Shown: positions 1 to 11,000 of the stretch, in pieces | Numbering within the stretch: position 1 is the first letter of the stretch | How the letters are laid out: each line of letters opens with the position of its first letter | Source of the DNA: Bolinopsis microptera | Lineage: Eukaryota > Ctenophora > Tentaculata > Lobata > Bolinopsidae | Assembly: GCF_026151205.1 (NCBI RefSeq) | Contig: NC_087084.1 | Span: forward strand, 605,812 to 655,811 | DNA: 50,000 nt | Direction of reading: 5' to 3' | Position numbers and translations under genes: made by a program | Notes under the pieces: model-generated | Database searches by the model: none | The model's input: the letters and a program-made list of their open reading frames with translations, nothing else | Told to the model about the DNA's origin: nothing

Positions 1-465
1 CCAAGGTTACATCATTGCATTGCAATTATAGTTTGACATGCCGCACTGGAACATGTTATTAAACATTGTCTCAGAATATAAATAGAACGTTAATCACGTG
101 CACTGATTGACGCACTTCCAGTCAAACTTATTATACTGAAGCGGTAATATCAGTTTAGAAGTAAATATTTCGTAACGTCTGATTTCAGAATACCACACAA
201 CCACGAAGATACTTCAAATATTAATACTCTTAAATACACGTTTAGTACTTCTACTTCTGCCTAGTCTTAGATCCGACCTATAGTAGCTCTATACGTGTCA
301 CTTTAATAACTGTAACATAAACTGATAACACAATGAGCCGGCACACGAGGATTACGTTATGTCTCATAACTTCATAAAGTTACAAAATGTCAGGTTCTGG
401 TTGGCTGTTGTCATGGTCACGTGACTCTTGCATAATAAGATAAACCACTCTTTATCTCTCATAAT
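1..465. other. 5' flank, no gene seen
   Basis: AT-rich sequence without a convincing exon or repeat. It ends in a CACGTGAC motif at about 418-424, a motif that recurs through the window. An open frame begins at 428, but it mainly translates the repeat that follows and is not taken as a gene. Confidence 0.5.
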
Positions 466-560
466 GGTTAACCATAGTAACCATAGTAACCATGGTAACC
501 ATGGTAAACATGGTGACCATGGTAAAAATAGTAACCATGGTAACCATGGTAAACACGGTA
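466..560. repeat. 9-bp tandem repeat (AACCATGGT type)
   Basis: About ten diverged copies of a 9-bp unit alternating AACCATAGT, AACCATGGT and AACATGGTG. It contains palindromic GTAACCATGGTAA cores of the kind repeated throughout the window. The plus-strand translation (NHGNHGKHG-like) is a by-product of the repeat. Confidence 0.85.
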
Positions 561-655
561 TTCAAAAAAAAACATACTATCTAAAGCAGAGATATGAAAA
601 ACTTAACAATATTGTTAACAATTACACAAACTATTGCACTTATCTGCTAACAGGT

Positions 656-862
656 AACAGTAACCATGGTAACACTATAAGGTGATGTATATTGTGAACA
701 GTAACCATGGTAACACTATAAGATGATGTATATTGTGAACGGTAACCATGGTAACACTATAAGGTTATGTATATTGTGAACAGTAACCATGGTAACACTA
801 TTAGGCGATATATATTGTGAGCAGTAACCATGGTAACACTATTAGGTGATGTATATTGTGAA
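656..862. repeat. 41-bp tandem repeat, five copies, containing the GPCR start codon
   Basis: Five copies start at about 656, 697, 738, 779 and 820. Each has a perfect palindrome GTAACCATGGTAAC, then ACTATAAGG, then TGATGTATATTGTG. The last unit runs into the first GPCR exon and its ATG (849-851) is the one I chose as start. In units 1 and 2 the same ATG opens a 13-codon-scale frame. The frame from the unit 1 ATG (685) stops at a TGA (724-726) overlapping the unit 2 ATG (726). Units 3 and 4 have lost this exact arrangement. Confidence 0.9.
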
Positions 863-3800
863 CGAGGAGAGTATCCTTGAAAAACAGAATGTGTCCGCTA
901 TAGTTGGAATATCCTCCTGTGGGTTTACTGTTATCTCTACTGTTAATCTCTTCATTCTCGTGTTCGGGCTTATTGGTGAGTGAATATTTTATTTTAAAAA
1001 ATACATTTAACATCTTATGGCAAAATTTTAGAATCTTAATCTATGCAAATTTTGGAGTTTGAATCTTTAAATTATTAATCTTTCACAAGGCCAGCCGCGC
1101 CAACGCTTTATATAGGTAACAAGTAACCATGATAACAAGTAACCATGGTAACAAGTAAATCATTAACCTGGATAGAACTAGAAGCTGATAGGGAGCTTCC
1201 TATTTCCAGTTACCATAGTAACTAGTTACCATGGTTACTAAGTAACACATTGCCCAGGTAACACACTAGTAGTGTATGGAAGTAAGCAGCGCTACATCTT
1301 CAAGATGATGGATAGTATGACGGGGCTGTGTCTGGAAACTATTGCCCTGGCTGATATCCTCATCATACTAATGTTCTTCCTTCCAATGTACCTTACTTTA
1401 GTAGGAAATAGGTGGTTACTAGGCACTGGAGCCTGCTGGTTTATTGGTAAATACACATTTTAGTTACTTTATTTGTGGTTACTTTACTGGTAACTAGTAA
1501 CTGGTAACTAGTAACCCTAGCAAGTGGTAACTAGTAACTGGTTACTAGTAACCCTAGTAACTGGTAACTAGTAACTGATAACTAGTAACCCTAGTAACTA
1601 GTAACCCTAGCAAGTGGTAACTAGTAACCCTAGCAAGTGGTAACTAGTAACCCTAGTAACCGGTAACTAGTAGCCCTAGTAACTGGTAACTAGTAACTAG
1701 TAACCCTAGTAACTGGTAACTAGTAACTGTTTCAGGACACTTCAGAGCAGTCCCCCTTTACACAGAGATACTGGTTACAGCAGCTATGACCGTCAACAGA
1801 GCCCTCATATTGGAGAAACCTAATAAAAACAGCAGGAACACGTGCTGGAGCAACAATCTCACCAGGTTACCCGTAGTTACATGTTACTAGGTTACTTAGG
1901 TTACCCGTAGTTATATGTTACTAGGTTACTTAGGTTACCCGTAGTTACATGTTACTAGGTTACTTAGGTTACTATAGTGTTGAGTAGTTTTGTTATCGGT
2001 AACTATAGTTACTAGTTACCAGGTTACTATAGTTACTACCCTCCTCAGGTCGCTGCTAGTGTTGGGTAGTTTTGTTATAGGATCTATACCTTCCTTCCTA
2101 TTTCTCATCCTACAGAGTGAAACTTATTTCGACGCTTATTTCCTCTCCTGTGTAACCTCCAAGTACCTTAACAAGGGGCTGGCACTTCTCAACACTGTTG
2201 TCATGGTCATATTTGTTATGGTTCCAGTTGGGATTATCTTCTTTGCTAACAGCTACATTTTAGGTAAAGGCCCCTTTTACAAGCTAACTTGATTTTTAAA
2301 GAGATTTTTCAAATCAAAATTTGCTTATTTTAATCAAAATTTGCTTATTTTAAGTGCAATAAATATCATATAACAATATCCAATCATCTTACAGTAACCA
2401 TAGTAACAAGTAACACGTTACAGTAACCATGGTAACACGTAACACGTTACAGTAACCATGATAACAAGTAACACGTTACAATAACCATAGTTACAAGTAA
2501 CCATAGTAACAAGTAACCATAGAAACAAGTAACACGTTACAATAACCATAGAAACAAGTAACCATAGTAACAAGTAACACATTACAGCAATAGTACTGCA
2601 GAGCAACAAGCGAACCAGAACCTCGTCCACCAGAACAGTAACCATTATCCTGACCATCTCCTGGATATTCGTTATATCCTACATTCCCTTTCCTGTCTTT
2701 ACAGCCCTGCAGTACTACGATCTCATCCATCTTCCTTGGATAGGTGAGTTACTTAGTTACCATGGTTACTAGGAACTATAGAGGCGGTGGTGAGTATTGT
2801 GAAAATCAGGAGGGCACAATTTTAAGATCTTTTAAACTTCCTCCCAGATTAAGAGTATTTAAATAACCTCACCTAATCTCACCTAACCTCACCTCACCTC
2901 ACATCAGGTATTCTGAGTATCTACATAGCCTCAGCTAACCTCATCATAAACCCGGTGGTCTACTTCCTGGTGTCGCCCCGGTTCCGAAGTCAGCTCCGCT
3001 GTAACCCCGGGACAGATGTCAGGTGGTCTGTACAAGGGACAGGGGGCAGATCCGGGCCCCATGCTAGTGGCTCTGCTAACGGGGCTGGGGCTGTAGTAAC
3101 GGACAAGTTGGGGGATACAGCTGTAGTAACGGACAAGTTGGGGGATACAGCTGTAGTAACGGACAAGTTGGGGGATACAGCTGTAGTAACGGACAAGTTG
3201 GGGGATACAGCTGTAGTAACGGACAAGTTGGGGGATACAGCTGTAGTAACGGACAAGTTGGGGGATACAGCTGTAGTAACGGACAAGTTGGGGGATACGG
3301 CTGTAGGGGCTAACTTCAGTACTGAACTAGGGGGAGAGAATGTTGAAAGCAGTAAAAGGCTGGGGTTAAGTCTGAAGTTAAGGAGAAGTCTTACTGAGGA
3401 TGAGTCGGATGTTGGTAAAAGTGCGGATAAAGTAGATGTTGGTAAAAGTGCGGATAAAGTAGATGTTGGTAAAAGTGAGGATAAAGTAGATGTTGGTAAA
3501 AGTGCGGATAAAGTAGATGTTGGTAAAAGTGAGGATAAAGTAGATGTTGGTAAAAGTGCGGATAAAGTAGATGTTGGTAAAAGTGCGGATAAAGTAGATG
3601 TTGGTAAAAGTGCGGATAAAGTAGATGTTGGTAAAAGTGCGGATAAAGTAGATGTTGGTAAAAGTGCGGATAAAGTAGATGTTGGTAAAAGTGCGGATAA
3701 AGTAGATGTTGGTAAAAGTGCGGATAAAGTAGATGTTGGTAAAAGTGCGGATAAAGTAAATGTTGGTAAAAGTGCGGATAAAGTAGATGTTGGTAAAAGT

Positions 3801-4406
3801 GCGGATAAAGTAGATGTTGGTAAAAGTGCGGACAAAGTAGATGTTGGTAAAAGTGCGGATAAAGTAGAGGATGTTGGTAAAAGTGCGGATAAAGTAGAGG
3901 ATGTTGGTAAAAGTGCGGATAAAGTAGATGTTGGTAAAAGTGCGGATAAAGTAGATGTTGGTAAAAGTGCGGATAAAGTAGATGTTGGTAAAAGTGCGGA
4001 TAAAGTAGATGTTGGTAAAAGTGCGGATAAAGTAGATGTTGGTCATAGTGAGGATAAAGTAGATGTTGGTCATAGTGAGGATAAAGTAGAGTTTAGGAGC
4101 CCTGCTAAAGAGCTGAGTGCTAAGTACAGTGTAAAGAAGAAGGGAGTGAAGGGAGTGAAGGGGGAGAGGCGTGAACTGAGCACCAACCTGACGTACTGTT
4201 TAAGGACCAGTCGAGGCTCGCAACCCCGGGACAGGGTGGTCTGTACCAGCTCTAAGATAAGTGACGATGGAGGGATCTGGAAAGGGAGTTTAAAGAGAAA
4301 GGAGAAGGTATTGTACGGTAGTGAACTAAAGGAGAAGGTATTGTACGGTAGTGAACTAAAGGAGAAGGTATTGTACGGTAGTGAACGTGCTAGTTCCACA
4401 CTGTAA
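849..4406 (+). CDS. class A (rhodopsin-like) G-protein-coupled receptor, six exons, repetitive tail
   Basis: Predicted 771-residue plasma-membrane receptor. Exons: 849-975, 1258-1446, 1736-1865, 2049-2263, 2588-2743, 2908-4406. All have GT donors and AG acceptors and agree in phase. Visible hallmarks: sequon NVS at 14-16; TM1 with GNTLVV (43-48, across intron 1); TM2 ALAD with D75; ECL1 W95; C102 at the TM3 start and C183 in ECL2 for the usual disulfide; NRA at 126-128 where DRY is expected; TM5 with the FVMVPVG proline; TM6 ISYIPFP; TM7 NPVVY at 287-291, followed by a basic helix-8-like SPRFRSQLRC. The tail (about 470 residues) has three tandem peptide repeats: 7 x VVTDKLGDTA, 25 x DVGKSADKV and 3 x KEKVLYGSEL. 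Ligand and subfamily are not recognised. Introns 1-4 are largely tandem repeats. The ATG is the least certain point, because it lies inside the upstream 41-bp repeat. Confidence 0.88.
1105..1256. repeat. GTAACAAGTAACCATG-type repeats in GPCR intron 1
   Basis: Intron 1 (976-1257) contains short direct and inverted copies of GTAACCATGGTAAC and GTTACCATGGTTAC near its acceptor. The acceptor itself is CATTGCCCAG at 1248-1257. Confidence 0.6.
1483..1730. repeat. TAACTAG/CCCTAG tandem repeats filling GPCR intron 2
   Basis: Irregular copies of ACTGGTAACTAG and TAACCCTAG occupy nearly all of intron 2 (1447-1735), up to the TTTCAG acceptor. The same ACTAGTAAC core forms the large array at 39.5-40.6 kb. 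Confidence 0.85.
1866..2047. repeat. 32-bp repeat in GPCR intron 3
   Basis: Three copies of a unit built from GTTACCCGTAG and TTACATGTTACTAG lie at about 1866-1970, followed by GTTACTATAGTTAC motifs. The first copy starts directly at the exon 3 donor (GTTACC at 1866). Confidence 0.75.
2393..2587. repeat. repeat in GPCR intron 4 that includes an acceptor-like sequence
   Basis: Copies of AACAAGTAACACGTTACAG and AACCATAGAAAC run up to the exon 5 acceptor at 2587. The true acceptor (AACACATTACAG) is itself a one-base-different copy of the repeat. Earlier copies at about 2420 and 2452 therefore end in the same TTACAG. Confidence 0.75.
3091..3300 (+). repeat. 30-bp coding minisatellite, 7 copies
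   Basis: Seven near-identical 30-bp units encode VVTDKLGDTA in the GPCR tail. The length is a multiple of three, so the frame is kept. Confidence 0.95.
3408..4088 (+). repeat. 27-bp coding minisatellite, 25 copies
   Basis: Twenty-five units encode DVGKSADKV. Variants are SEDKV, NVGK, HSEDKV, and two units with an added Glu codon (3-bp insertions). All changes keep the GPCR frame. The antisense frames are also open, but only because of the repeat. Confidence 0.95.
4299..4388 (+). repeat. 30-bp coding minisatellite, 3 copies
   Basis: Three copies encode KEKVLYGSEL close to the GPCR stop codon (TAA 4404-4406). Confidence 0.9.
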
Positions 4407-4800
4407 AGTGCACTGCAAAGTGTGTCAGATCACAGATAACAGATTCCAAAGATAAACACTAGATTATACAGCAACACGTTGAGTTCCCATAAATTGAGGT
4501 TTGAAACAGACTGCAGGGACAAGAGACCGTGAAATAGCTTTTATACTTTCATAGTCAAATCAGTGGCGTAACGTTGCCTGTTGGCGCCCCCCCCCCCACC
4601 GCTGAAAAAGCGCCAAATGAAGCCTGTCTGTAACCATTATAGTAACTATCTGCGAGACGGTGCAAGTAAAACAAACACTTCTACCTCAGACTATTTGTCC
4701 ATCAGAATCACAAAATGAGGGTCTAGTTACCCAGAATGGTATTAATATGTATCTGCTGCTATTTGTTGTTGCTGCGATCACTTTCATTCAGATATAATGT

Positions 4801-4846
4801 TACCTTATATGGTAGTGTTACTATGGTAACATTACCTTATATGGTG
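4801..4846. repeat. dispersed ~42-bp palindrome (CArG arms, X-box centre)
   Basis: CCTTATATGG occurs on both sides of GTTACTATGGTAAC. The outer sequences form CC(A/T)6GG boxes and the centre matches an RFX X-box. Related copies lie at 35.1-35.6, 37.7, 38.8, 41.4 and 43.6 kb. Confidence 0.65.
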
Positions 4847-4859
4847 ATGTTATATGCGT

Positions 4860-4865
4860 TTTATT
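4860..4865 (-). promoter_or_regulatory. candidate poly(A) signal of the minus-strand gene
   Basis: AATAAA on the minus strand, about 190 bp past the proposed stop at 5055-5053. Confidence 0.3.
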
Positions 4866-4964
4866 GACTACTCTGTATCAGCTATATTGATTGTTTGTAA
4901 TGCATCATTATTTAATATTTCTCATTCCGCAAAGTTATTTATCTGAATCTCTTTAACGGTGGTG

Positions 4965-4970
4965 AATAAA
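4965..4970 (+). promoter_or_regulatory. candidate poly(A) signal of the GPCR
   Basis: AATAAA about 560 bp past the GPCR stop. It is the first canonical hexamer I noticed on the plus strand. Confidence 0.25.
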
Positions 4971-5052
4971 AACTATTCAAAGAACTATGAACGCACTATG
5001 GTTACTATAGTTACTATGGTTACTATAGTTACTATAGTTACTATGGTTACTA

Positions 5053-8000
5053 TTAAACACCCACCTGATCCTGGCCAGCTATGTGGACCTCTCTAAAGAT
5101 CTGCGTCTCCCCCCTTTTCGCTGTTATATTTATCATAGTAGTCCACACAGTCTCTCCTGTAATCTCCTCCTCTATACCAATATACAGCTGTCCTGGGAAT
5201 GCAAATGTATGGTTACTATGGTTACTAAGGTTACTATGGTTACTCCTTCATACCAACATACAGCTGTCCTGGGAATGTATGGTTACTTTGGTTACTAAGG
5301 TCACTATAGTTACTCCTCTATACCAACATACAGCTGTCCTGGGAATGTATGGTTACTTTGGTTACTAAGGTCACTATAGTTACTCCTCTATACCAACATA
5401 CAGCTGTCCTGGGAATGTATGGTTACTAAGGTTACTATGGCTACTCCTTTATACCAACGTCCAACATACAGCTGTCCACGGAATGGGGTATTTGGAGACA
5501 AAGAGAAATACAAGGATTGGGGAATTGGATAAACTAATTTAAAAACCATATGTAGTCCTGCAGAACGCCCATATGGTTTGCAGAAAGTAGACTAGAAAGT
5601 TAAAGAGAAAGTAGTTTATAAACTATATAAATACTAGATAGGTACCTTTGAGAGAGAATGTAGATTTGTGAGAGACAGGTTTAACAACGACAGGCGGAGA
5701 AGATAACGAGCCTCTAACTGATACAGTTAGATTAGTGTTGTTGTGAACCACACAGCCAGGCCACCAGTCAACACACATCTGAACATGAGGTGTTGTCAAC
5801 ATACTGTTCAAGTGAAATAAGTAAATCTAGAGAAATGTAATAACCTCGCAATAGCGATCAGGTTCACGCGCTAAGAGTGTAAGGTTAAAAGCTGCGCACT
5901 ACATTTCTAAAGTTTTCATTTCTTTGAACAGTTTAGAAACGGCGTCTAAAAATTCACGGCCACTTAAAAATCGAATCACAAAATTCGCGGCAATTTTTTC
6001 CATCCACACCCTTTTGTAAAAAGTCAATATTGAAAGGTTAGGAATTGTTGTTTTTGCAGAAAAACGTGGATTTTGGAGAATGAGGAAGGCGGGTCCGTTA
6101 ATCACACTACCACGGCAACTAAACAACTAGACGCGCGCAAGGGTTGCTTGCGGAGATGTGATGTATAGCCTGTAGTCAGTACATGCGCGGCGCGAGTGTT
6201 TTTTAATGTATTAGGCAATAAGCCCAACGAAACAACGGGCACAATTCTTGTTAATTTCGTCGTTTGAGAAATCCGAATATTTGTGAAATTATGAGTTACT
6301 GTACCGTGTGTTTAGAAAGAGGGTCCCTGGATAAGTGTATCTCTGCCTCCATACTCCAATCTTCTATCTCACTGTGGGGTACCAGTATACTCCTTATCTC
6401 ACAGTCTGGCGGCCTAAACAGAGCAATCAATACTGGGGAGTATGGGGAGGAGAGGGGGGAGTACCAGTATACTCCTTATCTCACAGTCTGGCGGCCTAAA
6501 CAGAGCAATCAATACTGGGGAGTATGGGGAGGAGAGGGGGGAGTACCAGTATACTCCTTATCTCACAGTCTGGCGGCCTAAACAGAGCAATCAATACTGG
6601 GGAGTATGGGGAGGAGAGGGGGGAGTACCAGTATACTCCTTATCTCACAGTCTGGCGGCCTAAACAGAGCAATCAATACTGGGGAGTATGGGGAGGAGAG
6701 GGGGGAGTACCAGTATACTCCTTATCTCACAGTCTGGCGGCCTAAACAGAGCAATCAATACTGGGGAGTATGGGGAGGAGAGGGGGGAGTACCAGTATAC
6801 TCCTTATCTCACAGTCTGGCGGCCTAAACAGAGCAATCAATACTGGGGAGTATGGGGAGGAGAGGGGGGAGTACCAGTATACTCCTTATCTCACAGTCTG
6901 GCGGCCTAAACAGAGCAATCAATACTGGGGAGTATGGGGAGGAGAGGGGGGAGTACCAGTATACTCCTTATCTCACAGTCTGGCGGCCTAAACAGAGCAA
7001 TCAATACTGGGGAGTATGGGGAGGAGAGGGGGGAGTACCAGTATACTCCTTATCTCACAGTCTGGCGGCCTAAACAGAGCAATCAATACTGGGGAGTATG
7101 GGGAGGAGAGGGGGGAGTACCAGTATACTCCTTATCTCACAGTCTGGCGGCCTAAACAGAGCAATCAATACTGGGGAGTATGGGGAGGGAGGGGGGAGTA
7201 CCAGTATACTCCTTATCTCACAGTCTGGCGGCCTAAACAGAGCAATCAATACTGGGGAGTATGGGGAGGAGAGGGGGGAGTACCAGTATACTCCTTATCT
7301 CACAGTCTGGCGGCCTAAACAGAGCAATCAATACTGGGGAGTATCGGGGAGGAGAGGGGGGAGTACCAGTATACTCCTTATCTCACAGTCTGGCGGCCTA
7401 AACAGAGCAATCAATACTGGGGAGTATGGGGAGGAGAGGGGGGAGTACCAGTATACTCCTTATCTCACAGTCTGGCGGCCTAAACAGAGCAATCAATACT
7501 GGGGAGTATGGGGAGGAGAGGGGGGAGTACCAGTATACTCCTTATCTCACAGTCTGGCGGCCTAAACAGAGCAATCAATACTGGGGAGTATGGGGAGGAG
7601 AGGGGGGAGTACCAGTATACTCCTTATCTCACAGTCTGGCGGCCTAAACAGAGCAATCAATACTGGGGAGTATGGGGAGGAGAGGGGGGAGTACCAGTAT
7701 ACTCCTTATCTTACAGTCTGGCGGCCTAAACAGAGCAATCAATACTGGGGAGTATGGGGAGGAGAGGGGGGAGTACCAGTATACTCCTTATCTTACAGTC
7801 TGGCGGCCTAAACAGAGCAATCAATACTGGGGAGTATGGGGAGGAGAGGGGGGAGTACCAGTATACTCCTTATCTCACAGTCTGGCGGCCTAAACAGAGC
7901 AATCAATACTGGGGAGTATGGGGAGGAGAGGGGGGAGTACCAGTATACTCCTTATCTCACAGTCTGGCGGCCTAAACAGAGCAATCAATACTGGGGAGTA

Positions 8001-11000
8001 TGGGGAGGAGAGGGGGGAGTACCAGTATACTCCTTATCTCACAGTCTGGCGGCCTAAACAGAGCAATCAATACTGGGGAGTATGGGGAGGAGAGGGGGGA
8101 GTACCAGTATACTCCTTATCTCACAGTCTGGCGGCCTAAACAGAGCAATCAATACTGGGGAGTATGGGGAGGAGAGGGGGGAGTACCAGTATACTCCTTA
8201 TCTCACAGTCTGGCGGCCTAAACAGAGCAATCAATACTGGGGAGTATGGGGAGGAGAGGGGGGAGTACCAGTATACTCCTTATCTCACAGTCTGGCGGCC
8301 TAAACAGAGCAATCAATACTGGGGAGTATGGGGAGGAGAAGGGGGAGTACCAGTATACTCCTTATCTCACAGTCTGGCGGCCTAAACAGAGCAATCAATA
8401 CTGGGGAGTATGGGGAGGAGAGGGGGGAGTACCAGTATACTCCTTATCTCACAGTCTGGCGGCCTAAACAGAGCAATCAATACTGGGGAGTATGGGGAGG
8501 AGAGGGGGGAGTACCAGTATACTCCTTATCTCACAGTCTGGCAGCCTAAACAGAGCAATCAATACTGGGGAGTATGGGGAGGAGAGGGGGGAGTACCAGT
8601 ATACTCCTTATCTCACAGTCTGGCGGCCTAAACAGAGCAATCAATACTGGGGAGTATGGGGAGGAGAGGGGGGAGTACCAGTATACTCCTTATCTCACAG
8701 TCTGGCGGCCTAAACAGAGCAATCAATACTGGGGAGTATGGGGAGGAGAGGGGGGAGTACCAGTATACTCCTTATCTCACAGTCTGGCGGCCTAAACAGA
8801 GCAATCAATACTGGGGAGTATGGGGAGGAGAGGGGGGAGTACCAGTATACTCCTTATCTCACAGTCTGGCGGCCTAAACAGAGCAATCAATACTGGGGAG
8901 TATGGGGAGGAGAGGGGGGAGTACCAGTATACTCCTTATCTCACAGTCTGGCGGCCTAAACAGAGCAATCAATACTGGGGAGTATGGGGAGGGGAGGGGG
9001 GAGTACCAGTATACTCCTTATCTCACAGTCTGGCGGCCTAAACAGAGCAATCAATACTGGGGAGTATGGGGAGGAGAGGGGGGAGTACCAGTATACTCCT
9101 TATCTCACAGTCTGGCGGCCTAAACAGAGCAATCAATACTGGGGAGTATGGGGAGGAGAGGGGGGAGTACCAGTATACTCCTTATCTCACAGTCTGGCGG
9201 CCTAAACAGAGCAATCAATACTGGGGAGTATGGGGAGGAGAGGGGGGAGTACCAGTATACTCCTTATCTCACAGTCTGGCGGCCTAAACAGAGCAATCAA
9301 TACTGGGGAGTATGGGGAGGAGAGGGGGGAGTACCAGTATACTCCTTATCTCACAGTCTGGCGGCCTAAACAGAGCAATCAATACTGGGGAGTATGGGGA
9401 GGAGAGGGGGGAGTACCAGTATACTCCTTATCTCACAGTCTGGCGGCCTAAACAGAGCAATCAATACTGGGGAGTATGGGGAGGAGAGGGGGGAGTACCA
9501 GTATACTCCTTATCTCACAGTCTGGCGGCCTAAACAGAGCAATCAATACTGGGGAGTATGGGGAGGAGAGGGGGGAGTACCAGTATACTCCTTATCTCAC
9601 AGTCTGGCGGCCTAAACAGAGCAATCAATACTGGGGAGTATGGGGAGGAGAGGGGGGGAGTACCAGTATACTCCTTATCTCACAGTCTGGCGGCCTAAAC
9701 AGAGCAATCAATACTGGGGAGTATGGGGAGGAGAGGGGGGAGTACCAGTATACTCCTTATCTCACAGTCTGGCGGCCTAAACAGAGCAATCAATACTGGG
9801 GAGTATGGGGAGGAGAGGGGGGAGTACCAGTATACTCCTTATCTCACAGTCTGGCGGCCTAAACAGAGCAATCAATACTGGGGAGTATGGGGAGGAGAGG
9901 GGGGAGTACCAGTATACTCCTTATCTCACAGTCTGGCGGCCTAAACAGAGCAATCAATACTGGGGAGTATGGGGAGGAGAGGGGGGAGTACCAGTATACT
10001 CCTTATCTCACAGTCTGGCGGCCTAAACAGAGCAATCAATACTGGGGAGTATGGGGAGGAGAGGGGGGAGTACCAGTATACTCCTTATCTCACAGTCTGG
10101 CGGCCTAAACAGAGCAATCAATACTGGGGAGTATGGGGAGGAGAGGGGGGAGTACCAGTATACTCCTTATCTCACAGTCTGGCGGCCTAAACAGAGCAAT
10201 CAATACTGGGGAGTATGGGGAGGAGAGGGGGGAGTACCAGTATACTCCTTATCTCACAGTCTGGCGGCCTAAACAGAGCAATCAATACTGGGGAGTATGG
10301 GGAGGAGAGGGGGGAGTACCAGTATACTCCTTATCTCACAGTCTGGCGGCCTAAACAGAGCAATCAATACTGGGGAGTATGGGGAGGAGAGGGGGGAGTA
10401 CCAGTATACTCCTTATCTCACAGTCTGGCGGCCTAAACAGAGCAATCAATACTGGGGAGTATGGGGAGGAGAGGGGGGAGTACCAGTATACTCCTTATCT
10501 CACAGTCTGGCGGCCTAAACAGAGCAATCAATACTGGGGAGTATGGGGAGGAGAGGGGGGAGTACCAGTATACTCCTTATCTCACAGTCTGGCGGCCTAA
10601 ACAGAGCAATCAATACTGGGGAGTATGGGGAGGAGAGGGGGGAGTACCAGTATACTCCTTATCTCACAGTCTGGCGGCCTAAACAGAGCAATCAATACTG
10701 GGGAGTATGGGGAGGAGAGGGGGGAGTACCAGTATACTCCTTATCTCACAGTCTGGCGGCCTAAACAGAGCAATCAATACTGGGGAGTATGGGGAGGAGA
10801 GGGGGGAGTACCAGTATACTCCTTATCTCACAGTCTGGCGGCCTAAACAGAGCAATCAATACTGGGGAGTATGGGGAGGAGAGGGGGGAGTACCAGTATA
10901 CTCCTTATCTCACAGTCTGGCGGCCTAAACAGAGCAATCAATACTGGGGAGTATGGGGAGGAGAGGGGGGAGTACCAGTATACTCCTTATCTCACAGTCT

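Larger units (their letters stand above)
4407..5052. other. convergent intergenic region
   Basis: The GPCR (plus) and the long minus-strand gene end toward each other here. The region holds a C-run at 4586-4597 and one dispersed palindrome element at about 4800-4846. At 4980-5052 it has a CTATGGTTA tandem tract. No further exon is convincing. A 16-codon open frame at 4747 (MYLLLFVVAAITFIQI) looks like a signal peptide but has no partner exon. Confidence 0.5.

Noticed and set aside
428-685. 85-codon frame with NHGNHGKHG
   Set aside because: It mostly translates the AACCATGGT repeat, and the start is not an ATG.
2990-4399. Three long antisense frames over the GPCR tail
   Set aside because: Reverse translations of in-frame coding minisatellites. 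The sense frame has the NPVVY motif and continues from TM7.
5081-5368. Plus-strand frame with a signal-peptide-like start
   Set aside because: It overlaps exon N on the minus strand, which is phase-matched to exon M and has good splice sites. The second half is repeat.
5899-6126. 75-codon minus-strand frame
   Set aside because: It lies inside intron L-M on the same strand, with no splice or start support.
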